A stretch of 30,337 bases of DNA from Anaerolineales bacterium UBA2317 (GTDB lineage: Bacteria > Chloroflexota > Anaerolineae > Anaerolineales > Villigracilaceae). The notes below the pieces were generated by a model. It worked only from the letters and a program-made list of their open reading frames with translations, was not told the origin of the DNA and searched no databases. The stretch's first letter is position 1; the number at the start of each line of letters is the position of its first letter. Where the stretch lies: NCBI GenBank assembly GCA_002345215.1, contig DDVH01000055.1:1-30337 (forward strand), in the 5' to 3' direction. Shown piece after piece: positions 14,822 through 21,812 of the stretch. Position numbers and translations under genes: made by a program.

Positions 14822-16207
14822 TCATTTCCAAAACTGTGGAAGATGTTCTTTATATGTTTGTAAATAATCATCTAAAACTTTTTTGGCAGTGTTCATATCT
14901 GTAATCACAGGGTCAAGCAATAAACATTGCAAGGCTTTTTGATAATCACCTTCCACAGCCGCATCTACACATAATTGCGCAACTGTGATTTCACGGCGAC
15001 ATAATTCTGCAATCGGTTCTGGAAGTTTGCCCACATGTACGGGCTGAATCCCTGCCCCGCCTATATATACTGGCGTTTCAACAATGGCATTCTTCGGCAA
15101 GTTTTCAATTTGACCAAGGTTTGGAAGATTCGCCGCAAGATGATAATGATTCCCTGCATAAGCAATATTTTCAATAAGCTCTAGCGCACCTTCTGAATCA
15201 GTATCAAGTAATCCATCAATGGTGGCACTTCCATTTGCCATATCATTTAATCTATCTAAACTAAAATCGCGCACGCTTGCCATCACTTCCCAATCATATA
15301 GTTGAATGTTGAATGATTCATAGGGTTTAGTTATTGGGTCACTCATCCACGGAAGATATTCACACAAGTGTGTATCACCAGGAACAGGAAACAGATTGAA
15401 GTCAAGAAAGATGCGGCGAGTTAATGGTTCAAACTTTTCATCCAATTCAAAAAATCTTTTTCGTAATAATGGATATAAATCTTCACCTGTTTGTTTATGA
15501 TGAATAGAAAGTATCCATGTGAAATGATTCGTACCTGCCGCTTGAATATCAATCAATGGAAGTGTTTGATGAATCATCATTTGTTGTAATGGATGTTGCA
15601 AAATATTTGCATGTGTGCTTTCAAGTCCATCAGGTACTTGCAAATTTAAATCTTTTGCAAGTGCAACACCTGCCATCATATATCCCTGATAAATTTGATG
15701 ACACAAGCCAACAACTTTTATTTTGCTATAACGATTGACGACATCACAAATGCGCACCATTGGGTTTGTAAAATTGATAAACCATGCATCTGGGCAAGCA
15801 AGTTCCATATCATGTGCAATTTCTAAAACAGGTTTTACATTGCGCGCGGCGTGTGCAAAACCACCAGTTCCACCATTTTCAGCATATGGCTGACGAACCC
15901 CATATTTAATTGGAATTTCAAAATCAGATTTCCATAATTCTTCACGCGGACCTACTTCAATAGCAGAGACAACAAAATTTGAATCTTGTAAGGCATCTTT
16001 ATGATGTGTATGCGCTGTGATATTAAACTTCGCTTCCCATTCTCGGTTCAACCTGTTTGCTAACCTGTGAACGATATCTAAACTTTGAGCATTTCTATCC
16101 ACAAGTCGTAACGTGGAGCCTTTTAATTTTTTTGAGCGAAGCAAAGCGGAAAGTGTGTTTTCTCCGAAAGAAGCACTTCCTGCGCCGATAACTGTGATGA
16201 TGGTCAT
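14822..16207 (-). CDS. Glycoside hydrolase family 4 (alpha-glucosidase/alpha-galactosidase-like)
   Basis: A 461-residue GH4 enzyme; the family cleaves glycosides by an NAD+- and Mn2+-dependent redox elimination in the cytoplasm. The dinucleotide-binding VIGAGSASFGENTL is at residues 6-19 and LRLVDRNAQSLD follows. NFTNPM contains the substrate-binding Asn148. GLCHQIYQG carries the metal-ligand Cys169, and AGTNHFTWI carries the second ligand His228. The motif after the Cys is CHQ rather than the CHS or CNV/CNP of well-studied members, so substrate type (alpha-glucoside, alpha-galactoside, galacturonide or a phospho-sugar) cannot be set from sequence. The ATG has an AGGAG site seven bases upstream. 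galK in the neighbourhood makes an alpha-galactoside substrate attractive but unproven. Confidence 0.88.
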   Translation of the reverse strand: MTIITVIGAGSASFGENTLSALLRSKKLKGSTLRLVDRNAQSLDIVHRLANRLNREWEAKFNITAHTHHKDALQDSNFVVSAIEVGPREELWKSDFEIPIKYGVRQPYAENGGTGGFAHAARNVKPVLEIAHDMELACPDAWFINFTNPMVRICDVVNRYSKIKVVGLCHQIYQGYMMAGVALAKDLNLQVPDGLESTHANILQHPLQQMMIHQTLPLIDIQAAGTNHFTWILSIHHKQTGEDLYPLLRKRFFELDEKFEPLTRRIFLDFNLFPVPGDTHLCEYLPWMSDPITKPYESFNIQLYDWEVMASVRDFSLDRLNDMANGSATIDGLLDTDSEGALELIENIAYAGNHYHLAANLPNLGQIENLPKNAIVETPVYIGGAGIQPVHVGKLPEPIAELCRREITVAQLCVDAAVEGDYQKALQCLLLDPVITDMNTAKKVLDDYLQTYKEHLPQFWK

Positions 16208-16264
16208 GTAAGTCTCCTATGTCATTATAAAGTGAAGGCAATGTACAATCTAATGATTAGTTTA

Positions 16265-16305
16265 GAGATTGCTTCGTCGTTGCCTTGCTCCTTCTCGCAA
16301 TGACA
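16265..16305. repeat. Dispersed palindromic repeat (GTCATTGCG...GCAATCTC type)
   Basis: On the minus strand it begins TGTCATTGCGAGAAGG and ends GACGAAGCAATCTC. The outer parts ATTGCG and GCAAT are imperfect inverted copies. Elements with these ends are scattered between genes in many bacterial genomes. It lies between the GH4 gene start and the plus-strand lipoprotein gene. Only one copy of this type is in the window. Confidence 0.65.
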
Positions 16306-16347
16306 TTTTTTATTTATTTTACTTCGATAAATTGTTTCGCTCTCGTT

Positions 16348-16353
16348 TATAAT
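16348..16353 (+). promoter_or_regulatory. Candidate -10 of the lipoprotein gene
   Basis: A perfect TATAAT about 65 bases before the lipoprotein ATG. No -35 hexamer of good quality is found at 16-18 bp, so the call rests on the -10 alone. Confidence 0.4.
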
Positions 16354-16418
16354 AAAAATATCGTAATGAGCATTGTTCTTTATTAACCGTTTCTTTATCA
16401 ACCTACCCAGAGGAAACC

Positions 16419-17033
16419 ATGCCAAAATCAATCTCATTTTTCGTTTTGATTGTTTTATCAATTCTATTAACTGCCTGCGGAGGGACAACTACAGAAGGTG
16501 CAGTTTCATATATTGCAACCATTGATGATGCTCCTGAAAGCGCACGAGTAGGGATTGTGGCTGAAAATGGAAAGTTTGTCCTTTATATTTGCAGTTTGGA
16601 TGATGCTTTCAACTTATCGGCTTCCCGTTGGTTTTCAGGTGATTTAGATGGTGACGGTACATTTGCAGGTACAAGTCCAGATGGTGTAAAAGTGAATGGC
16701 GCAATCAATAACAATTTCTTAACTGGATTCATCACCAATCTTCAAGGTCAACGATTGAATTTTCGCGGTTCGGCAATTCCAGCAGGTGGACCAGCAGGGT
16801 TATATCAAGGTGTTGGAGAATATGATGGTCAACAAGTGACTGTAGGTGCAATTGTAGATGAAGATAATTTATTTGCCGCCGCTACTGTGCAAGTAAATAA
16901 TTCGGTTGAATTTATTACACCCCTTGTCATTCCCCCATTTCGAGTGAATAGTTCGAAATTAATTTTGACTTTCGGAGATTTGAGTCAAAAGGTTGACCTT
17001 TTCTTAGTTGAAACACTCACTGGCATACAGTAA
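16419..17033 (+). CDS. Small lipoprotein of unknown function
   Basis: A 204-residue protein with a type II signal peptide: MPKS, a hydrophobic stretch, and the lipobox LLTAC with Cys20, followed by GGTTT, so it should be lipid-anchored on the outer side of the cytoplasmic membrane. The rest is predicted mostly beta from its alternating pattern, with SGDLDGDGTFAGTSPDG (a Ca-binding-like acidic loop) near residues 72-88 and Gly-rich turns. I recognise no named domain. The ATG has an AGAGGA site at normal spacing. A bidirectional terminator follows directly and the next gene is convergent, so it is a single-gene transcript. Confidence 0.8.
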   Translation: MPKSISFFVLIVLSILLTACGGTTTEGAVSYIATIDDAPESARVGIVAENGKFVLYICSLDDAFNLSASRWFSGDLDGDGTFAGTSPDGVKVNGAINNNFLTGFITNLQGQRLNFRGSAIPAGGPAGLYQGVGEYDGQQVTVGAIVDEDNLFAAATVQVNNSVEFITPLVIPPFRVNSSKLILTFGDLSQKVDLFLVETLTGIQ

Positions 17034-17037
17034 ACAT

Positions 17038-17068
17038 AAAATCCGAAGTCATTCTGACTTCGGATTTT
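17038..17068. terminator. Bidirectional terminator between the lipoprotein and tetR genes
   Basis: The arms AAAATCCGAAGTCA and TGACTTCGGATTTT form a perfect 14-bp stem around the loop TTC. The plus strand ends in TTTTTC and the minus strand in TTTTATGTTTACTG. It touches the tetR stop on one side and lies a few bases after the lipoprotein stop on the other. Confidence 0.92.
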
Positions 17069-17069
17069 T

Positions 17070-17741
17070 CTATTTTTCACTGAAATTTTTATTAAAATCA
17101 GATCCTGTTTTTCGCAAGCCATATTCCATTACGTACAACAACTTATCAATCATTTCTTGCGTTTTCTTAGAGCGTACCCATTTCATAATATCTTTTTGTT
17201 TCATGCCTTCTTGCAAAATGTAATTGCTGATGGCGTTACTCCAAGTTTCTATCACCATCACCGCGAGTTCTATATCCACACTCGGGTCTACTTCTCCGCT
17301 TTTGATGGCTTGCTCAATCATCATGTGCATGGCTTTATTTGCTTTTTGACGTTGCTCTTCAAAAGTTTTTCCGTAATACATTCCTTCGCCAAGTAAAACG
17401 CGGCTAACGGCTTGCGTCATACGTGGATATGCAGAATTGAATTCCATGCCTGTCTTAATCATCCAACGGAAATATTGAAATGTATCCATGTTCATACTTG
17501 GCGGATGTTTGCCTTTGAAAAATTCCATTTTTTCTTTTTCAAGCACGGTCAGTAGATACATAAATACATCTTGCTTATCTTCAAAGTATTGATAAAAACT
17601 TCCTTTAGCAATGCCGCTGTTTGCTACAATCCGATTTGTAGAAGCGTTTTCTAAACCGTATTCGGCAAATTCATCTATGGCAGCATTGATAATGGTTTGT
17701 CTTTTCTCTTCTGGTAAGTTGAAAAAAGTTTGTTTGGGCAT
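17070..17741 (-). CDS. TetR/AcrR family transcriptional regulator
   Basis: A 223-residue one-component regulator. The N-terminal HTH is clear: KRQTIINAAIDEFAEYGLENAS, then TNRIVANSGIAKGSFYQYFEDKQD (about residues 14-60), typical TetR helices 1-4. The C-terminal ligand domain is helical and not conserved enough to name an effector. It is the last gene after the exporter-hydrolase series on the same strand, so it probably controls that operon; the two inverted-repeat operators at the ABC gene promoter (21639-21671) are the likely targets. The ATG has a GAGGA site nine bases upstream. A 32-bp perfect palindrome lies about 16-47 bases upstream of the start. Confidence 0.93.
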   Translation of the reverse strand: MPKQTFFNLPEEKRQTIINAAIDEFAEYGLENASTNRIVANSGIAKGSFYQYFEDKQDVFMYLLTVLEKEKMEFFKGKHPPSMNMDTFQYFRWMIKTGMEFNSAYPRMTQAVSRVLLGEGMYYGKTFEEQRQKANKAMHMMIEQAIKSGEVDPSVDIELAVMVIETWSNAISNYILQEGMKQKDIMKWVRSKKTQEMIDKLLYVMEYGLRKTGSDFNKNFSEK

Positions 17742-17756
17742 ATATTAATTCCTCAT

Positions 17757-17788
17757 CATCTCGCAGGTTTTATAAAACCTGCGAGATG
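17757..17788. repeat. 32-bp perfect palindrome between the hydrolase and tetR genes
   Basis: Each half reads CATCTCGCAGGTTTTA and its exact reverse complement follows without a loop. On the plus strand it is followed by TTTTTTTT, but no plus-strand gene precedes it; on the minus strand no T-run follows. It could be a terminator remnant, a processing site, or an operator overlapping a TATAAA-like -10 for tetR. It does not share the TGTGAC motif of the ABC-promoter operators. The core CAGGTTTT...AAAACCTG recurs in the terminator at 26603-26639. Confidence 0.8.
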
Positions 17789-17794
17789 TTTTTT

Positions 17795-18988
17795 TTACTT
17801 CAACACTTCATCTAACCAATCAAACATGGTGGTATTCGGCAATGTCAAATTATTAACTTGGCAATGCGCTTCGCCACCTTGCGCTTTGGTGAAAATGACC
17901 ATTTTCTTTTTCGGGTTTGGCAACTGCTTAAAACATTCATGAATAATCTTGAGTGTGATTTCCGCTTCGCCCTCGCCAGCAATTAACAAAGCAGGCATTT
18001 GAATCTGTTTCACATCCACTTTGCCGTAGGTCAAATAATCATAAATTTTTGCGAAACGTGCGGCAATGTCTTTCGGATTAAAACTAATCTTCAAACCAAA
18101 ACGCCAAACGATTTGGTCAAATGCTGTGCGGCTGATAGGGTCACTACGATTAACTCCTTTTTGTTGTGCCAACGCCGCACGAAAAACATCTGGCATGGGC
18201 GGGTTAGCAATCATCGCTTTCATACGCGAATCAAAACGTGCGGCTTTGAAAGCAATGTGTCCACCCCAACTAAATCCAAATAACGCAAGTTTATTCGCAT
18301 CAACTTCTGGACGTGAAAGTGCATAATCAACCAACGCTTTAGCGGTCACTTCCATGCGCGCGCCAAAATGCAAACCTTGGTCAGGATTCATCCCCTGCCC
18401 TGCCAAATCAGCTGTGATGACGTTATATCCGCGTGCTGTTGCAGATGATGCCACCATGAAGTAACAATCCTCAGCCCATGTTTCCACGCCTCCAACTACA
18501 ATGAGAGTTGGTCTTGCAGTGCGGCTTTTATCTACGCCCCAAAAATATCCTGCCAACTTTTTATCGCCAAATGGAACTTCAATCGTCTCAATTGGTGTAT
18601 CAAAAAGTTGAGCGGCTTTGCGAAAACAAGATTGCATGTTTTGCCAATGTTTATAAAAGTCAGCATGTTTTTGACTCATGATGAATAATGGCGCACGATG
18701 ATAAGTACAAGCACGTAAAAACATTTTACGGGCGGATTCTTTATCACCGCGTTTCAATGCTTCTTCTGCTTGTGACTCAATGCGTTGAGCCAACGCAGAC
18801 CATTCTGTGTACCAAGCCTCTACATTTGCATTCGGTATTTTTTGTGCAGTTTCCATACATTCGGCTCGGTCAGCACCATCATAAATTTCACGTCCTAAAA
18901 TCCAAGACAGGTAATAATCCATGTCGTTATGGTCAAAGTGAATTTTTTCCAGACTTCTCTGGGCGAAAGCAGTATTTTGATTTGTCAT
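17795..18988 (-). CDS. Alpha/beta hydrolase, FrsA/DUF1100-like esterase
   Basis: A 397-residue protein with a helical N-terminal cap (about 1-130) followed by an alpha/beta hydrolase fold. The nucleophile elbow is ALFGFSWGGHIAF (GxSxG). The oxyanion-side strand TLIVVGGVETWAED, the acidic residue around LLIAGEGEAE and the likely catalytic His in GGEAHCQ complete the triad. The cap-plus-hydrolase layout recalls FrsA and the 2,6-dihydroxypseudooxynicotine hydrolase group; the substrate is unknown. The ATG comes two bases after the stop of the small membrane protein, and its AGG ribosome site lies inside that gene's last codons, so translation is coupled. As part of a TetR-controlled exporter operon it might inactivate the same toxic compound that the ABC pump expels. 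Confidence 0.82.
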   Translation of the reverse strand: MTNQNTAFAQRSLEKIHFDHNDMDYYLSWILGREIYDGADRAECMETAQKIPNANVEAWYTEWSALAQRIESQAEEALKRGDKESARKMFLRACTYHRAPLFIMSQKHADFYKHWQNMQSCFRKAAQLFDTPIETIEVPFGDKKLAGYFWGVDKSRTARPTLIVVGGVETWAEDCYFMVASSATARGYNVITADLAGQGMNPDQGLHFGARMEVTAKALVDYALSRPEVDANKLALFGFSWGGHIAFKAARFDSRMKAMIANPPMPDVFRAALAQQKGVNRSDPISRTAFDQIVWRFGLKISFNPKDIAARFAKIYDYLTYGKVDVKQIQMPALLIAGEGEAEITLKIIHECFKQLPNPKKKMVIFTKAQGGEAHCQVNNLTLPNTTMFDWLDEVLK

Positions 18989-18990
18989 TC

Positions 18991-19197
18991 TTACCTCATT
19001 AGTAAATAAATTCCGCCAACAATTGTGGCGATTCCGACAATGCTGAAAAAGATGACTGTCCCTTTTTCAGATAATAGTTGCACAAAGCCTTGAATTTTGC
19101 CAATGTTCCAAATCGCTTTCGGTTTGACGTAAGCGATATACAAAGTGAAAACTCCGTAAAGAATAAGTGCGTACGCGATAATCGTTAATGTATCCAT
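18991..19197 (-). CDS. Small membrane protein with two transmembrane segments
   Basis: A 68-residue protein with hydrophobic segments at about residues 5-24 and 47-66 joined by a short polar loop (KPKAIWNIGKIQGF). I recognise no family. It is likely real: it has an AGGAG site eight bases before the ATG, sits two bases from the next gene, and the segment in between shows membrane-protein composition. It separates the permease genes from the hydrolase; a 95-bp palindromic repeat lies just upstream, which may alter how much of the operon transcript reaches it. Confidence 0.7.
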   Translation of the reverse strand: MDTLTIIAYALILYGVFTLYIAYVKPKAIWNIGKIQGFVQLLSEKGTVIFFSIVGIATIVGGIYLLMR

Positions 19198-19217
19198 AAA
19201 TTTTTCTCCTAAGTTGT

Positions 19218-19312
19218 TGTCACCCTGAGCGATAGCGAAGGGTCTCTAACACAGTGAAAGAGATTCTTCGCTTCGCTCACGTGTGCCTGCGCACAGTGCA
19301 GGCAGAATGACA
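19218..19312. repeat. 95-bp dispersed palindromic repeat with an extra nested hairpin
   Basis: It begins TGTCACCCTGAGCGATAGCG and ends CAGAATGACA, with GAAGGGTCTC and GAGATTCTTCGCTTCGCTC inside, the pattern of the widespread CCCTGAGC...AGAATGACA intergenic repeats. Near the right end a second hairpin, TGCCTGC / GCAGGCA around GCACAGT, interrupts the usual GCTCAGAATGACA end. It lies between the second permease gene and the small membrane protein gene. Confidence 0.8.
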
Positions 19313-19317
19313 TGTGG

Positions 19318-20058
19318 TTATTGATGTAAAACTTTATAAAACCTTTTTGCGAACAGAACTGTCACAAGTAATTGATAAATGACGGCAATCACTACATATA
19401 ACCAAACATTTGTCTCGCCAGCGGAAAGCATCCAATATACTTTGAGGGGCCAGTAGGTAGGCAAAAGCCCGAAGAGCAATTCCCAGTTTGAGGTCATGAA
19501 ATAGGCGAAGATGGGGGCAAGTAAAAAGACTCCCATTAATTTCATCAAAGCAAAGCCTTGGATTTTGTTTTCAGCAAACGAAGCAAGGAAGAGCGCCAAC
19601 ATTGGTGACATTGGCGCGGCGGCAATCGCCGAAATCAAAATCACTTTTAAATTGAATGGTGTTAAATTCGCCAACGGAAAAATGATTAACAACATCACAA
19701 CGGTTAGGATGATTGGAATAGAAACGCGATAGATAAGATAACTCGTGAGCGGTAACGGAGTCACTTGTAGTGCTGTTAATGTGCGGTCATCTTTTTCATC
19801 TAACAAAAGAAAACCAATTAATGCTCCAAACACCATTGGGCATGTGGCAATGAAAAAATACGAAAGCAATACAGTGTAATAAGGTGTTAGGTCAAAGTTA
19901 TATTCTTCAAGCAAACGAACCTGGATAAATGGAACACCAAAACGAATTATTATCGCCATAAAGATTGGAATATAAATCATCCATGCCACTAAATCATCGC
20001 GACTGATGTTGCGAATATCTATCGGACCTAATGAACGCAGAACTTTGGTAATGTTCAT
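19318..20058 (-). CDS. ABC exporter permease, fluoroquinolone-type, second subunit
   Basis: A 246-residue membrane protein with about six hydrophobic segments. The region GFLLLDEKDDRTLTALQVTPL (about 81-101) is the amphipathic coupling segment typical of ABC-2 permeases (E-K-x-x-x-T-L-x-A-L-x-V-T-P). Length and gene order (ATPase, permease, permease) resemble the Rv2688c-Rv2686c fluoroquinolone exporter type. Together with the 236-residue permease it should form a heterodimeric channel. The ATG overlaps the preceding stop by 4 bp and has an AGGAG site. What it exports cannot be read from sequence. Confidence 0.85.
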   Translation of the reverse strand: MNITKVLRSLGPIDIRNISRDDLVAWMIYIPIFMAIIIRFGVPFIQVRLLEEYNFDLTPYYTVLLSYFFIATCPMVFGALIGFLLLDEKDDRTLTALQVTPLPLTSYLIYRVSIPIILTVVMLLIIFPLANLTPFNLKVILISAIAAAPMSPMLALFLASFAENKIQGFALMKLMGVFLLAPIFAYFMTSNWELLFGLLPTYWPLKVYWMLSAGETNVWLYVVIAVIYQLLVTVLFAKRFYKVLHQ

Positions 20059-20765
20059 TTTTTTCTTACTCCTTCTTTTACAACTACAAACTTATGAAAC
20101 GCTCGCAAACTGAAATATAGTGCAATGCCCGTCCATAAAATTGAGTATGAGATGCCGTACACAATTTGCCACGTTGGCACTGAAGCGAACGATGATTGAA
20201 TCAAAATCAAAATCGCTTGCAATGGATGTAAGAACATAATCGGATTACGCCAAATATCAAAGTAATACAACAATGGCAAAGAGAAACCTAACGTCCACAC
20301 CACAGATGGCAAAATAAATTCGCTGATTGAGTCATAACGTGCTACGACAAAAAATCCATATAACGCCAGCATAGCAATGTAAAAGACGATGCTGGTTACT
20401 AACAAAAACCAATTAAAGTTTACACCTTGCACAAGCACGATAATCAATAGTGTTTCAAACAACGAAAGTAAACCAAGCGTGAGAACTTTGGATAACAAAA
20501 TTTCCCACGGACGTAATGGCGTAATCACTTGTGCTTCTAATGTGCCTTCACTTTTTTCAAGCAACACAATGCCTGCCATAAAATAAAAAGCGTTGATAGT
20601 TAAGTTACCAGTGATGATGGCGGGCCACCAATATGACCAATCTACGCTTGGAAATTGGCGAAGCAAAATAATGAAGAATGCCGCTACAAAAGCAGAGACG
20701 AAATAAAATCCGTTGCGATATTGCAAACTCACATCCCAACGAGCGGTTGAGAGCAAACGATTCAT
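20055..20765 (-). CDS. ABC exporter permease, fluoroquinolone-type, first subunit
   Basis: A 236-residue membrane protein with about six transmembrane segments and the ABC-2 coupling sequence LLEKSEGTLEAQVITPLRPWE (about 67-87). That motif and the overall layout parallel the second permease encoded next, suggesting an old duplication that now works as a heterodimer. The gene overlaps its neighbours by 4 bp on both sides (ATGA), so the three transporter subunits should be made in fixed ratio. The N-terminal LLSTARWDVSLQYRNGFYF is a typical cytoplasmic lead-in for this permease type. Confidence 0.85.
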   Translation of the reverse strand: MNRLLSTARWDVSLQYRNGFYFVSAFVAAFFIILLRQFPSVDWSYWWPAIITGNLTINAFYFMAGIVLLEKSEGTLEAQVITPLRPWEILLSKVLTLGLLSLFETLLIIVLVQGVNFNWFLLVTSIVFYIAMLALYGFFVVARYDSISEFILPSVVWTLGFSLPLLYYFDIWRNPIMFLHPLQAILILIQSSFASVPTWQIVYGISYSILWTGIALYFSLRAFHKFVVVKEGVRKK

Positions 20766-21616
20766 TCCAATCTCCTTCCTGTTACTTGAATAAAAATATT
20801 TTCAAGTGTGGCTTCTTGTGTGTGCAACGTGCGCACGTTACCTGTGTGTATAATTTTCAAAAAGTCAGCATTATCTGCCAAACCTTCTAATGCAAAGTTT
20901 TGATATTCATTTTTTCCATTCACACCAAATTCAACGCGCACTTCTGGTTTGCCATAACGTAATTTCAATTCACTGGGTGAATCAATCAAACTAATTTGTC
21001 CATCAAAGATAAAAGCAACACGGTCACAAAGTTCATCGGCAATGGTCATATCATGCGTGGTCAAAAACACAGTTTTGCCCGCATCTTTTTGGGCTTTGAT
21101 TAAATCTTTAATCTTGCGTGCATTCACAGGGTCTAAACCCGCAGTGGGTTCATCCATAAACAACAAACGTGGATTATTCACCAAAGAACGCGCCACACTT
21201 AAACGATTCCTCATGCCTTTTGAATATTGTGAAACCAACATCTCGCCATCATCTTTCAAACCGACCATTTCTAACAATGTTTCAGGTTTCATCACATCAC
21301 CTTGATATAACGAACCAAAGTATCGTAAATTTTCAACGCCAGTTAATTTCGAATAATGATTCGGCATTTCAAAACTCACACCCACTTGCTCGTAATAATC
21401 GTATCCCCACTCGCGCAAGTCACGCTCAAACACTTTTACAGAACCTTGAAAGCCTTGCAACAAACGAAACAAAATTTTCTGCGTGGTAGATTTTCCCGCA
21501 CCACTTGGTCCGAGGAATCCAAAAATTTCGCCAGGCTGAACTGCAAAATTTAAATCCTTAATCGCAGGCTGATTTGTACCCGCATACGTAAACGTGAGGT
21601 TTTCAACATGAATCAT
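20762..21616 (-). CDS. ABC exporter ATP-binding protein
   Basis: A 284-residue ATPase that powers the two downstream permeases. Walker A is FLGPSGAGKSTTQK (about 34-47), the signature is a divergent QYSKGMRNRLSVARSL (in place of LSGGQ, common in this subfamily), Walker B is LLFMDEPTAGLDP, and the H-loop is FLTTHDM. The C-terminal extension of about 70 residues is usual for drug and antibiotic exporters. The ATG has an AAAGGA site. A strong promoter with two operators lies directly upstream, making this the first gene of the TetR-controlled series. Confidence 0.93.
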   Translation of the reverse strand: MIHVENLTFTYAGTNQPAIKDLNFAVQPGEIFGFLGPSGAGKSTTQKILFRLLQGFQGSVKVFERDLREWGYDYYEQVGVSFEMPNHYSKLTGVENLRYFGSLYQGDVMKPETLLEMVGLKDDGEMLVSQYSKGMRNRLSVARSLVNNPRLLFMDEPTAGLDPVNARKIKDLIKAQKDAGKTVFLTTHDMTIADELCDRVAFIFDGQISLIDSPSELKLRYGKPEVRVEFGVNGKNEYQNFALEGLADNADFLKIIHTGNVRTLHTQEATLENIFIQVTGRRLE

Positions 21617-21638
21617 TTTTTGTCCTTTTCTCTGTAAA

Positions 21639-21658
21639 ATGTGACTAGGTAGTCACAT
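21639..21658. promoter_or_regulatory. Operator 1 of the ABC operon (TetR-type inverted repeat)
   Basis: Arms ATGTGACTA and TAGTCACAT surround a two-base centre, a 9+9 perfect inverted repeat. Its size suits a TetR-family dimer. It lies downstream of the -10, around +9 to +28 of the expected transcript. Confidence 0.75.
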
Positions 21659-21671
21659 GACCAGAAGGTCA
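21658..21671. promoter_or_regulatory. Operator 2 of the ABC operon
   Basis: TGACC and GGTCA arms enclose AGAA; with flanking bases the minus-strand half reads TGTGACC, close to the TGTGACT of operator 1. It covers the expected transcription start and abuts operator 1, so two dimers could bind side by side. Confidence 0.65.
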
Positions 21672-21672
21672 C

Positions 21673-21700
21673 ATTATAGGACGATTCTCCCCCGTGTCAA
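21673..21700 (-). promoter_or_regulatory. Strong promoter of the ABC exporter operon
   Basis: On the minus strand a perfect TTGACA (21700-21695) and a perfect TATAAT (21678-21673) are separated by 16 bases, the best sigma-70-type promoter in the window. The two inverted-repeat operators start two bases after the -10, so it should be strong but tightly repressible. Confidence 0.88.
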
Positions 21701-21773
21701 GAGGATTCGTACCCGCCTCTTTTCTGACTTTATGCCTGTTTCTGTTTCCTGAAATCATTTGCTTAACTCAAAC

Positions 21774-21802
21774 AAAAATCCGCAAGATTTTCATCTCGCG
21801 GA
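21774..21802 (-). terminator. Intrinsic terminator of the duplicated membrane protein gene
   Basis: On the minus strand TCCGCGAGA pairs with TCTTGCGGA (one G-U pair) across a six-base loop and is followed by TTTTTG. It lies about ten bases after the stop of the gene ending at 21813. Confidence 0.82.
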
Positions 21803-21812
21803 CTTTTACTCA

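Noticed and set aside
16225..16488. 87-codon minus-strand frame upstream of the GH4 gene
   Set aside because: It runs through a dispersed palindromic repeat and overlaps the start of the lipoprotein gene; no ribosome site.
17757..17788. Palindrome as the operator of the TetR protein
   Set aside because: It shares no half-site with the TGTGAC operators at the ABC promoter, so I kept it as an unexplained palindrome rather than calling it the TetR site.
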